In this document: positions 9,349 through 18,832 of the stretch, in pieces
Position numbering within the stretch: position 1 is the first letter of the stretch
Layout: every line of letters starts with the position of its first letter
Assembly (NCBI GenBank): GCA_902593445.1
Contig: CACJIJ010000003.1
Location: 1-59,861 of the forward strand
Direction: 5' to 3'
Source of the DNA: an uncultured Pelagibacteraceae bacterium
GTDB lineage: Bacteria; Pseudomonadota; Alphaproteobacteria; Pelagibacterales; Pelagibacteraceae
DNA length: 59,861 bases
The notes under the pieces: generated by a model
Seen by the model: only the letters and a program-made list of their open reading frames with translations
Told to the model about the DNA's origin: nothing
The model's database searches: none
Program-made: the position numbers and the translations under genes

Positions 9349-10116
9349 ATTAATCTCAATAGGTGTGTGATCAGAGGGTTTTTCTCTTCCACGTGGATCT
9401 TTATTAATATTAATATCTTTAATTTGATCAATTATTGAGTTTGATACTAAAAAATGATCAATTCGCATCCCATTATTTTTTTGCCATGCACCTCTCATAT
9501 AATCCCAAAATGTATATCCTTCTTTATCATCATAAAAATGTCTGTAGACGTCATTAAAACCAAGATTGATCATTTCTCTAAATTTTTTTCTTATTTCAAG
9601 TCTGTATAAAGCATCGTCTTCAAAACTTTTAACATTATAAACATCTTCTGCAGAAGGGATTATGTTGAAATCACCAGCTAAAATAATATTTGAATTTTTT
9701 TTAGATAAAGTTTTTAATTGTTTAATTAATTGATCAAGCCAATTTTTTTTATAATCATATTTTTCAGTATCTACAGGATTACCATTAGGGGTATAAATAT
9801 TAATTAATTGTATATTTTTTTTCTTATGTTCAAATTCAGCTGAAATTATTCTTGATTGTTTTAATTTATCCTTAATTAAATCTGTTTTGACATTTTTTAA
9901 TTTATTTTTTGAGATGATTGCTACACCATTATAACTTTTTTGACCAAATACATGGCTTTCATAGTCCATTGATGAAAAATCATCATATGGAAAGTTAATA
10001 TCTTCAGTTTTAATTTCCTGCATCATTAAAATATCAGGTTTATATTTTAATAAATAGCTTTTGATATTTTCAATTCTTGCTCTTACCGAGTTTACATTCC
10101 AAGATGAAATGAGCAT
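9340..10116 (-). CDS. xth: Exodeoxyribonuclease III
   Basis: SWNVNSVRARIENIKSYL, LMMQEIKTE, GDFNIIPSAEDVYN, RIDHFLVSN, SDHTPIEI; likely start at 10116 (TAATG overlap with upstream erpA-like gene). Confidence 0.9.
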   Translation of the reverse strand: MLISSWNVNSVRARIENIKSYLLKYKPDILMMQEIKTEDINFPYDDFSSMDYESHVFGQKSYNGVAIISKNKLKNVKTDLIKDKLKQSRIISAEFEHKKKNIQLINIYTPNGNPVDTEKYDYKKNWLDQLIKQLKTLSKKNSNIILAGDFNIIPSAEDVYNVKSFEDDALYRLEIRKKFREMINLGFNDVYRHFYDDKEGYTFWDYMRGAWQKNNGMRIDHFLVSNSIIDQIKDININKDPRGREKPSDHTPIEINLA

Positions 10117-10433
10117 TAAAGTGAGAAAGAAACTCCACAACCACATGAAGATTTGGTTTGTGGATTAGATATTTTGAATTGTTCACCTATAAGTTCAGAA
10201 ACATAATCAACCTCAGACCCTTTAAGTAAATCAGCTGATGTTTTATCAATTAAAATATTTTGATAATTTAAATCATCATCTTGTTTTGATTTATCAAAAG
10301 TAAATTCGTATTGGAAACCAGAGCACCCTCCACCTTTAATAGCGATTCTAAAGAATGATCCTTTGTCTTTTTTCGATAACAAATTATCTATTTGTTTTAA
10401 CGCTTTATCCGTAAATTTAATTTCTTTAATCAT
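10116..10433 (-). CDS. A-type iron-sulfur cluster carrier/insertion protein (ErpA/IscA-like)
   Basis: GGCSGFQYEFTFD and SSCGCGVSFSL. Confidence 0.9.
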   Translation of the reverse strand: MIKEIKFTDKALKQIDNLLSKKDKGSFFRIAIKGGGCSGFQYEFTFDKSKQDDDLNYQNILIDKTSADLLKGSEVDYVSELIGEQFKISNPQTKSSCGCGVSFSL

Positions 10434-10483
10434 GTCTCAACACTGATATTACTAATATAATACTTAATTATTTAAATTAAAGG

Positions 10484-11602
10484 ATGAAAAAAGACACTTT
10501 GTTAGGCGTATTTAAAAGTAAAGGTAGACTTAATAAAGAAGCTAATTCAAAATATAGATCTCCTTTTCAGCGTGACAGAGATCGTATAATTCATAGCGCA
10601 TCATTTAGAAGATTAAAGCATAAAACCCAAGTATTTGTTAACACAGAAGGGGATCATTTTAGAACTAGGATTACTCATTCAATTGAAGTTGCTCAAATAG
10701 CAAGATCAATTGCAAAATATCTAAAATTAAATGAAGATTTAGCTGAAACCTTAAGTCTTGCGCATGATTTAGGTCACACTCCATTTGGCCATGCAGGAGA
10801 GGATGCTCTAGATGAATGTATGAAAAATTATGGTGGTTTTGATCACAATCTACAGACACTAAGAATAGTTATGTTTTTAGAGAATAAATATTTTAAATTT
10901 GCTGGACTAAACTTAACTCTTGAAACTTTAGAAGGACTTTTAAAACATAATGGACCAGTAGATGATATAAGCATGATCAATAAACTAATTGGTTTAAAAG
11001 TTTTCAAGAATAAAATTAAATTTAATACTTATCCATCATTAGAAGCTCAAATATCAGCCATATCAGATGACATTGCATATAATAATCATGATATTCAAGA
11101 TGGAATTAAAGCAAACCTATTTAAACTTGAGGAATTAGTTGAATTAGATTTTTTTAAAGACATTTATCAAAAATATAAAAACAAAATTAATAAAAAAAAT
11201 TATAAAATTGCTATTTATCAAATCATCAGAGACTCGATTGATATTATGATTAGAGATTTATTAAGTAATACTGAAAAAAATATTAAAAAATTAAAAATTA
11301 AGTCATTGAAAGATGTATCAAAATCAAATCAATTAATAGTTTCTTTTTCAAGTAAAATAGAAAATTCAGAACAAGAAATCAGATCATTTTTAAGACATAG
11401 AATGTATGACAATAAATCAGTACTTAATAAGAATCAAAGAGGTAAAAGTATAATTGATAAATTATTTAAAATAATTAAATCAAATCCTAGAAAATTTCTA
11501 ACCAAAGAGCAATTGACTAAAGACAAATATAGAGCTATTTCAGATTTTATATCTGGTATGACAGATAGATATGCTATTAACCTTTATAACGATAATAAAT
11601 GA
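10484..11602 (+). CDS. dgt: Deoxyguanosinetriphosphate triphosphohydrolase-like protein
   Basis: SPFQRDRDRIIHSASFRRLKHKTQVF, HD motif AHDLGHTPFGHAGEDAL. Confidence 0.92.
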   Translation: MKKDTLLGVFKSKGRLNKEANSKYRSPFQRDRDRIIHSASFRRLKHKTQVFVNTEGDHFRTRITHSIEVAQIARSIAKYLKLNEDLAETLSLAHDLGHTPFGHAGEDALDECMKNYGGFDHNLQTLRIVMFLENKYFKFAGLNLTLETLEGLLKHNGPVDDISMINKLIGLKVFKNKIKFNTYPSLEAQISAISDDIAYNNHDIQDGIKANLFKLEELVELDFFKDIYQKYKNKINKKNYKIAIYQIIRDSIDIMIRDLLSNTEKNIKKLKIKSLKDVSKSNQLIVSFSSKIENSEQEIRSFLRHRMYDNKSVLNKNQRGKSIIDKLFKIIKSNPRKFLTKEQLTKDKYRAISDFISGMTDRYAINLYNDNK

Positions 11603-13332
11603 ATATTTTTGAATTATACCTAGATAAAATTAAATCCATTATTGTTGATCTTAGTAAAAAAAATCAACTTATAGTTCCAGAAAGTTTTAATGGCATTAAT
11701 GCGGAGATACCACCTCCAAAATTTGATTGTGATATTTCAACTAATGTTGCAATGGTTTTATCTAAACTAAATAAAACTTCTCCAATAGAATTAGCTGAAA
11801 AACTTGCGCCTGAAATTAAAAATAATGATGATCAAATAGACAATATATCCGTTGCTAAACCTGGTTTCATAAACATTAAATTTAAGCCATCTTTTTGGTC
11901 GAACTTTATTAAAGAAATTATTGATAACGGTGAAAAATTTGGAATTAATGAGAAAGAGAAAAAAAATAGTTATCTGGTTGAATTCGTGTCAGCTAATCCT
12001 ACAGGGCCATTACATGTTGGTCATTGTCGAGGAGCTATCTTAGGTGATGTTATATCTAATGTATTAATATTTAATAAACACAAGGTTACAAAAGAGTATT
12101 ATGTAAATGATTATGGTAATCAGATTATAAATTTTACAAAATCTGTATACTTTAGAATTAGGGAGGTAAAATTTAACGAAACATTCCCTCAAGATAACCC
12201 TGATCTATATCCAGGAGATTACCTTATCGATTTTGCAAAAAATATAGTTTCAGATAATTCAGAACTGAATTTTGATGATTATGAGGAAATAAGCGACAAG
12301 TTAACAGCTTTATCTATAGAACAGGCTCTACTTTTAATAAAAAAGAACCTTAAGAGCTTAGGAATTAACCACGATAATTTTGTTAGTGAAAAAAGCATTG
12401 TTTCAAACAAAGAAGTAGAGAGTGTAATAAAATTTTTAGAGAAAAATAAATTTGTATATAAAGGAAAAATTAAAGCTCCAGCTGGAGAAGACGATAAAAA
12501 CTGGGTAGAACGAGAACAGCTACTTTTTAAATCTACTGATTTTGGTGACGATAAAGATAGAGCATTGCAAAAATCTGATGGAGCTTGGACTTATTTTGCA
12601 AGTGATGTTGCTTATCACAAAAACAAAGTAGATCGTAAATTTGATTATTTAATAAATATTCTTGGTGCAGATCATGCTGGTTACATCAAAAGAATTTCAT
12701 CCTCAGTTGAAGCTTTATCAGGAAAAAAAGATAAATTGATCTGTAAAATTAGTCAGCTTGTAAAATTAATCAAAGACAATAAACCCTTTAAGATGTCTAA
12801 AAGAAAGGGTGACTACATTACAGTTGATGATTTAATTAAAGAAGTTGGAAAAGATGCAACCAGATTTATCATGCTCAACAGAAGTAGTGATGTAGAGTTA
12901 GATTTTGATTTTGATGCAGTAAAAGAAAAATCAAAAGATAATCCGTTATATTACGTCCAATATTGTTATGCTAGAATTTCATCTGTGTTTAGACATATTG
13001 GTAAAGATTTAAATTCAAATATTGAATTAAATGATTTTAGTTTTGAATATTCAAATGATGAAATTAAAATTTTAAAAAAGATTTCAGAATGGCCCAAATG
13101 TATTGATGCAGCTAGTTCAAAATTAGAACCACACAGAATACCTGTTTATTTATATGATCTGGCTTCAGAATTTCATTCATATTGGAATCTTGGTAAACAA
13201 ATTCCAGAAAAAAGATTTATTAATGATCAAAAAACAGTTTCACCTGATAAATTAATTTTTTTAAAAGCAATATCTAACGTTGTAAAATCAGGAATGCATA
13301 TAGTAGGTGTAGATACACCAGATAAAATGTAA
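11599..13332 (+). CDS. argS: Arginyl-tRNA synthetase
   Basis: FVSANPTGPLHVGHCRGAILGD; PFKMSKRKGDYITVDDL. Confidence 0.96.
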   Translation: MNIFELYLDKIKSIIVDLSKKNQLIVPESFNGINAEIPPPKFDCDISTNVAMVLSKLNKTSPIELAEKLAPEIKNNDDQIDNISVAKPGFINIKFKPSFWSNFIKEIIDNGEKFGINEKEKKNSYLVEFVSANPTGPLHVGHCRGAILGDVISNVLIFNKHKVTKEYYVNDYGNQIINFTKSVYFRIREVKFNETFPQDNPDLYPGDYLIDFAKNIVSDNSELNFDDYEEISDKLTALSIEQALLLIKKNLKSLGINHDNFVSEKSIVSNKEVESVIKFLEKNKFVYKGKIKAPAGEDDKNWVEREQLLFKSTDFGDDKDRALQKSDGAWTYFASDVAYHKNKVDRKFDYLINILGADHAGYIKRISSSVEALSGKKDKLICKISQLVKLIKDNKPFKMSKRKGDYITVDDLIKEVGKDATRFIMLNRSSDVELDFDFDAVKEKSKDNPLYYVQYCYARISSVFRHIGKDLNSNIELNDFSFEYSNDEIKILKKISEWPKCIDAASSKLEPHRIPVYLYDLASEFHSYWNLGKQIPEKRFINDQKTVSPDKLIFLKAISNVVKSGMHIVGVDTPDKM

Positions 13333-13592
13333 TGCTAAAAGAAATTAAGTATTTAATATTTATTCTTGTAATTGCTTTATTTATTTTTTTGACTGGTAAA
13401 TATTATTTTTCAGATGAAAATAAAAAAAAATCATACAGATCTTATAAAAACAATGATGAAAAAATTAAATTATATTCAGAAAATTTACCAGTTTTGGAAA
13501 ACGATACACAAAATGTAATAGAATACGTTAAGCAAACAAACAAAAAAAAGAAAAAAAAGTTTAATTTTTGGAAACTTTTAGAGAATGATTAA
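13332..13592 (+). CDS. Hypothetical single-TM protein (position of the SPOR gene in related genomes)
   Basis: 86-aa ORF; N-terminal TM segment YLIFILVIALFIFLTGKYYF; overlaps argS stop and nagZ start. Confidence 0.7.
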   Translation: MLKEIKYLIFILVIALFIFLTGKYYFSDENKKKSYRSYKNNDEKIKLYSENLPVLENDTQNVIEYVKQTNKKKKKKFNFWKLLEND

Positions 13593-14535
13593 GAATAGAA
13601 GAGCTTTTATTGTTGGTTTAAAATCTTCAACATTATCAAATAAAGAAATAACCTTTTTAAAGAAATATAAACCATGGGGTATTATTTTATTCTCAAGAAA
13701 CATAAGTTCAATTGAACAAACTAAAAAATTAACTGATAGAATAAAAAGGATATTTAAAGACAAAAAATACCCAATATTAATTGATCAAGAAGGTGGAAGA
13801 GTAAATCGATTAAGTAAAATTATCTCATTTGATAATTTGACTTCTGAATATTTTGGTAATTTATTTACAAAAGATAAGAAAAAATTTAGTATTATTTATA
13901 AATTATTTATTGATAAGACTTCGTATTTGCTTAAATCAATCGGTGTTAATATAAATACCGTTCCTGTTTTAGACCTTCGGGTTAAAGGAGCTAGCAACAT
14001 TATTGGTGATAGGTCTTTTTCAAAAAATAAAAAAAATATCTCTAAAATTGGAGATATTTGTATTGATTATTTTCATGAAAATTCCATTGGAACTGTGATA
14101 AAACACGTACCAGGGCATGGTTTAGCTAAGGTAGATAGTCATAAATTTACTCCTGTGGTTACAAAAAACTTAAATTATTTGAATAAAAATGATTTTTTTC
14201 CATTCAAGAAAAAACAAAGCTATTTTGCAATGACAGCGCATGTAATTTATCGAAGTATTGATAAGTTAAATACAGCTACACACTCTAAAAAAATTATAAA
14301 TTTAATTAGAAATAAAATTGGCTTTAAAAACATTTTAATTTCAGATGATTTATCAATGAAAAGTTTAAAAGATGATTTAAAAACCAATACAATCAAAACA
14401 TTTAGTGCAGGTTGTAATCTTGCTCTTCATTGTAATGGAAAAATGTCTGAAATGAGGGTAGTTGGTGATAATTCACCAAAGGTAAACAATTTTATTATTA
14501 AAAAAACATCTCAATTTTACAAAATTTTAAGTTAA
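13585..14535 (+). CDS. nagZ: Beta-N-acetylhexosaminidase, GH3 family (NagZ-like)
   Basis: LIDQEGGRVNRL and KHVPGHGLAKVDSHK. Confidence 0.88.
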   Translation: MIKNRRAFIVGLKSSTLSNKEITFLKKYKPWGIILFSRNISSIEQTKKLTDRIKRIFKDKKYPILIDQEGGRVNRLSKIISFDNLTSEYFGNLFTKDKKKFSIIYKLFIDKTSYLLKSIGVNINTVPVLDLRVKGASNIIGDRSFSKNKKNISKIGDICIDYFHENSIGTVIKHVPGHGLAKVDSHKFTPVVTKNLNYLNKNDFFPFKKKQSYFAMTAHVIYRSIDKLNTATHSKKIINLIRNKIGFKNILISDDLSMKSLKDDLKTNTIKTFSAGCNLALHCNGKMSEMRVVGDNSPKVNNFIIKKTSQFYKILS

Positions 14536-14544
14536 TATCTAAGC

Positions 14545-15288
14545 ATGACCATTTCTGATTCTGCATTATTTAATGTTGATATTAATAACTATAATGGTCC
14601 TCTAGATGTACTTTTAGATTTAGCTAAAGCTCAAAAGGTAGATCTTGAAGAGATATCAATTACTAAGTTAGCAGATCAATTTCACGATTATATTACAAGA
14701 GAAAAAGATTTAAATTTAGAAATTGCTTCTGAATATTTATTGATGGCAACTTGGTTAGCATATTTAAAATCTAAATTGTTACTTCCGGGAACACCGGAAG
14801 AAGAATTTAAAGTTCAAGAAGTCGCTGAAAAATTAAAATTACAACTTAAAAAATTAGAATTAATAAGATTACTTTCCGAACAAATGCTTAAGAGAAAAAG
14901 ATTAGGAAGAGAAATTCGATCAAGAGGAATGAAGGGAAATATAAGATCTATTTATAGTACTGAGTATAATTTAAGTTTATTTGAACTTCTTAAGTCATAT
15001 TCAACAATTATTATGACCAAGGACTTTCAAAAAATGAACATTCCTAAATTACCAGTATTTACTGCAGAGGATGGAATTAAAACGATAAGAGAATTTTTTG
15101 GAAAATTAATTGATTGGAAAAAGTTAGATGATTTAATTCCTAAAAATTTTAAAAGTGGCTCAAAATATAAACGCACGGGAAAAGCAGGAATATTTGCTGG
15201 ATCGTTAGAGTTAGTTAAAGAAGGAAATTTAACTATGAAACAAGATAAGTTATTTGATGATATATATGTAAAGGAAAATAATGATTAA
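14545..15288 (+). CDS. scpA: Segregation and condensation protein A
   Basis: YNGPLDVLLDLAKAQKVDLEEISI; followed by scpB. Confidence 0.92.
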   Translation: MTISDSALFNVDINNYNGPLDVLLDLAKAQKVDLEEISITKLADQFHDYITREKDLNLEIASEYLLMATWLAYLKSKLLLPGTPEEEFKVQEVAEKLKLQLKKLELIRLLSEQMLKRKRLGREIRSRGMKGNIRSIYSTEYNLSLFELLKSYSTIIMTKDFQKMNIPKLPVFTAEDGIKTIREFFGKLIDWKKLDDLIPKNFKSGSKYKRTGKAGIFAGSLELVKEGNLTMKQDKLFDDIYVKENND

Positions 15289-15982
15289 AAAAGAAAAAAT
15301 TACAAAAGATAATATTGTTAAATTTCCGTCTAAGTTATCTGATTTAGAAAAAGAAATTGAAGCAGTTATTTTTGCTGCTGCTGAACCATTAGATGTTGAT
15401 ACAATTGAAAGTAAAGTTACTAAAAAAGGTAGCGTCTCTAAATCATTAGAAAAGTTGCAACAAGAATACTCTAAACGTGGAATTAATCTGGTTTGTATAA
15501 AAGAAAAGTGGTCCTTCAGAACTTCTCCTAACTTGTCAAACATCATGTCACAAGAAAGAACGGTTGAAAAAAAACTTTCTAGAGCTGCAGTGGAGACTTT
15601 AGCAATAATTGTTTATCATCAGCCTGTTACTAGAGCAGAGATTGAGGAGATAAGAGGAGTTGCATTTGGAACGAATACTCTTGAAATATTGATGGAACTC
15701 AACTGGGTGAAACCAGGTGGTCGTAAAGATGTACCAGGTAGACCAATTCAGTATGTTACAACTGATGAATTTTTAAGTCATTTCAATCTTCAAAAATTAT
15801 CTGATTTACCAACAATTGATGAATTAGGTGCTGCTGGATTAATTGATAGTTCTAGTATTGATAATGCAATTTTTGGAACAGGAAAATTCTACAAAGAAAA
15901 ACAAGAAGAAAAAAAAGAGGATATTTATTCCAATATTGATGAGATGCTAAATAGCACCCTTGATACAGAGGAAAAAGATTAA
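15281..15982 (+). CDS. scpB: Segregation and condensation protein B
   Basis: ETLAIIVYHQPVTRAEIEEIRGV. Confidence 0.92.
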   Translation: MIKKEKITKDNIVKFPSKLSDLEKEIEAVIFAAAEPLDVDTIESKVTKKGSVSKSLEKLQQEYSKRGINLVCIKEKWSFRTSPNLSNIMSQERTVEKKLSRAAVETLAIIVYHQPVTRAEIEEIRGVAFGTNTLEILMELNWVKPGGRKDVPGRPIQYVTTDEFLSHFNLQKLSDLPTIDELGAAGLIDSSSIDNAIFGTGKFYKEKQEEKKEDIYSNIDEMLNSTLDTEEKD

Positions 15983-16029
15983 CAAAAAAGTAACTTTTAA
16001 ATTAATCATAAAAAGGTTATAAGTTTTTC

Positions 16030-16230
16030 ATGAGCATAGGAATTTGGCAAATAGCAATCGTAGTTATATTAGTAGTCTTATTATTTGGACGAGGTAAAAT
16101 CTCTAGTCTAATGGGTGATGTAGCTAAGGGAATTAAAAGTTTCAAAAAAGGAATGGCGTCAGATGTTACTGACGATACAGGGCCAAAAAATATATCCGAC
16201 GAAAATAAAGACTCAGAAAACAAAGATTAA
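16030..16230 (+). CDS. tatA: Sec-independent translocase TatA
   Basis: [40 protein letters not shown]. Confidence 0.93.
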   Translation: MSIGIWQIAIVVILVVLLFGRGKISSLMGDVAKGIKSFKKGMASDVTDDTGPKNISDENKDSENKD

Positions 16231-16235
16231 ATCAC

Positions 16236-16457
16236 ATGCCTACTATTGGTTGGTTTGAGATATTAATTGTTGTTGGTATAGCAATCGTTGTTCTTGGTCC
16301 AAAAGATTTTCCAATCATGTTAAAGAAAGCAGGTTCTTGGATAGGGACTGCAAAAAGATATGTGAGCAACATTCAAAATGAAGTTTCTAATTTAGAAATT
16401 GATGATGAAAAAATTGATAATGAGATAAAAAAAGAAACTAAAAAAGATGAGCAATGA
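16236..16457 (+). CDS. tatB: Sec-independent translocase TatB
   Basis: IGWFEILIVVGIAIVVLGPKDFPIMLKKAGSWIGTAKRY; between tatA and tatC. Confidence 0.9.
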   Translation: MPTIGWFEILIVVGIAIVVLGPKDFPIMLKKAGSWIGTAKRYVSNIQNEVSNLEIDDEKIDNEIKKETKKDEQ

Positions 16458-17217
16458 AGAAAATGAAGGTGGATTTGTTAGCCATCTAACAGAGCTAAGA
16501 AAAAGATTAATACATAGTTTTGTATTTTTAATAATCTTTTTTGTTATTTGTTATATATTTGCAGAACATATTTACGGTTTTTTAGTTGATCCATTTGCTC
16601 AAGCTGTAAAAGATGATGGATCAGATAGAAGGCTTATTTTTACAGCCTTACAAGAAACTTTTTTAACGTACATTAAAGTATCTTTTTTCACCGCTTTTTT
16701 TGTGACTTGTCCATTTATTCTAATGCAAATATGGAAATTTATTGCACCGGGTTTATATAAACATGAAAAGGTTGCGATACTCCCTTATCTTGTATTAACA
16801 CCCATCCTTTTCTTTTTAGGCGGCATGCTTGTTTACTATTTGATAATGCCTCTAGCTATTAAATTTTTTTTATCATTTGAAAGTACAGGGATGTCTACAA
16901 GTCTACCTATTCAATTAGAAGCCAAGGTAAATGAATACTTATCACTCGTTATGAAATTAATTTTTGCATTTGGAATAAGTTTCCAACTCCCTATAGTCTT
17001 AAGTTTATTAGCTAGAATAGGTGTTGTTGACAGTCAATTTCTAAAAGAAAGAAGAAAGTACGTAGTAGTAATTATATTTGCTGCTGCTGCATTACTAACA
17101 CCGCCAGATCCAATTACTCAAATAGGTTTAGCTATTCCATTATTAATTTTATATGAATTATCAATATTTTCAGTAAAATTTATAGAAAACAAAAATTTAG
17201 AAAAAACTGATGCATAA
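16447..17217 (+). CDS. tatC: Sec-independent translocase TatC
   Basis: SHLTELRKRLIHS, multi-TM, LTPPDPITQ. Confidence 0.96.
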   Translation: MSNEENEGGFVSHLTELRKRLIHSFVFLIIFFVICYIFAEHIYGFLVDPFAQAVKDDGSDRRLIFTALQETFLTYIKVSFFTAFFVTCPFILMQIWKFIAPGLYKHEKVAILPYLVLTPILFFLGGMLVYYLIMPLAIKFFLSFESTGMSTSLPIQLEAKVNEYLSLVMKLIFAFGISFQLPIVLSLLARIGVVDSQFLKERRKYVVVIIFAAAALLTPPDPITQIGLAIPLLILYELSIFSVKFIENKNLEKTDA

Positions 17218-18469
17218 TTTAAAAGAAATTAGAAAAGATTTTTCAAAATTTGAAAAAGATCTTAAAAATCGCTCAGTTAAAATTGATTTTAATAATTTAC
17301 AAAAACTCGATGAGTTAAATAGAGATTTAATTCAAAAGAAGGAAAATTTAGAAAAAGAAAAAAAAGATATTTCAAAATCTAAAGATGAAAGTTTATTTAA
17401 AAAATCTAAAGAGATATCTACAGCATTAGAGAAGATTTCTGAGCAACAAAAAAATACTAAAACTGAATTAGATAATATTTTGTCAAGCATACCAAACATT
17501 CCACATCAAGATGTTCCAAATGGAAAAGATGAAAATGATAATGTGGAAGTTTTAAAAGCTGGGAAAGTTCCTGAATTTGATTTTAAACCTAGATCTCATT
17601 ATGAACTTGGTGAAAATTTAGGCATGCTTGATTTTGATCTAGCAACAAAAACTACTGGATCAAGATTTGTTTTTGTTAAAAAAGAGCTAGCATTATTGGA
17701 ACGAGCTTTATCTAATTTTATGCTGGATACTCATATTGTTCAAAATGGCTATCAAGAAATCTCACCTCCATTGATAGCTTCAGAAAATACAATGTACGGA
17801 ACAGGACAATTACCTAAATTTGAGAACGATCAATTCGAAATAAAATTTGATGAAGGATCTGATAGAAAATATTTAATTCCAACCGCTGAAGTAATATTAA
17901 CAAACATTGTTAAAGACAAAATTGTTGATCAAAAAGATTTACCAATGAGATATGTTGCTTCAACCCCGTGTTTTAGAAAAGAAGCTGGCAGTTATGGTAA
18001 AGACACAAAAGGAATGATTAGACAACATCAATTTTATAAAGTTGAAATGGTAAGCATTGTCGAAAAAGAAAATTGCTTAGAGGAACTTGAGCGTATGACA
18101 AATTGTGCAACTGATTTATTAGACAAATTAGAATTACCTTATAGAAAAGTTATTTTATGTTCAGGTGATATGGGTTTTAGTGCAGAAAAAACATATGATA
18201 TTGAAGTATGGTTACCGTCAGAAAACAAATATCGTGAAATATCATCATGCTCATCTTGTTCAACATTCCAAGCTCAAAGAATGAAATCAAGATATAAAAA
18301 CAAAAATAAAGAAACTGTTTTTGTTGGAACTTTAAATGGCAGTGGTTTAGCCGTAGGTAGAACTTTGATAGCAGTATTAGAAAATTATCAACAAAAAGAT
18401 GGTTCAATCATTGTTCCAAAGGTACTGCGACCCTATATGAATAATTTAGAATTGATTTCAGCTAAATAA
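17210..18469 (+). CDS. serS: Seryl-tRNA synthetase
   Basis: Coiled-coil N-terminus; TPCFRKEAGSYGKDTKGMIRQHQFYKVEMV; class II motif 3 region. Confidence 0.96.
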   Translation: MHNLKEIRKDFSKFEKDLKNRSVKIDFNNLQKLDELNRDLIQKKENLEKEKKDISKSKDESLFKKSKEISTALEKISEQQKNTKTELDNILSSIPNIPHQDVPNGKDENDNVEVLKAGKVPEFDFKPRSHYELGENLGMLDFDLATKTTGSRFVFVKKELALLERALSNFMLDTHIVQNGYQEISPPLIASENTMYGTGQLPKFENDQFEIKFDEGSDRKYLIPTAEVILTNIVKDKIVDQKDLPMRYVASTPCFRKEAGSYGKDTKGMIRQHQFYKVEMVSIVEKENCLEELERMTNCATDLLDKLELPYRKVILCSGDMGFSAEKTYDIEVWLPSENKYREISSCSSCSTFQAQRMKSRYKNKNKETVFVGTLNGSGLAVGRTLIAVLENYQQKDGSIIVPKVLRPYMNNLELISAK

Positions 18470-18515
18470 AGTTGTTTTAATCATATAGATAGTATAAATA
18501 TTCACATAATTTATA

Positions 18516-18521
18516 AGGAGA
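18516..18521 (+). promoter_or_regulatory. Shine-Dalgarno sequence for yajC
   Basis: AAGGAG a few bases before ATG at 18525. Confidence 0.6.
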
Positions 18522-18524
18522 TTT

Positions 18525-18818
18525 ATGGAAGGCTCAGGAATAGGACAATTTATACCGTTAATTTTAATTTTTGTTATTTTTTATTTTTTCTTAATCAGAC
18601 CACAACAAAAAAAAGTTAAAGAGCACAAAGCCATGGTTGAAAGCCTTAAAAGAGGTGACAAGGTAGTTACTTCAGGAGGAATTACAGGTAGAGTGGAGAG
18701 ACTTATAGATAATGATAAAGTTGAAGTAGAAATTGCAGAAAATGTAAAAGTTGAAATAGTTAAATCAACTGGAATTCAAAGTCTCGTTAATACAAATACT
18801 CAAGAAGTCAAAAAATAA
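18525..18818 (+). CDS. yajC: Preprotein translocase subunit YajC
   Basis: YFFLIRPQQKKVKEHKAMVESLKRGDKVVTSGGITG. Confidence 0.95.
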   Translation: MEGSGIGQFIPLILIFVIFYFFLIRPQQKKVKEHKAMVESLKRGDKVVTSGGITGRVERLIDNDKVEVEIAENVKVEIVKSTGIQSLVNTNTQEVKK

Positions 18819-18832
18819 TTATTTTTATTTAA

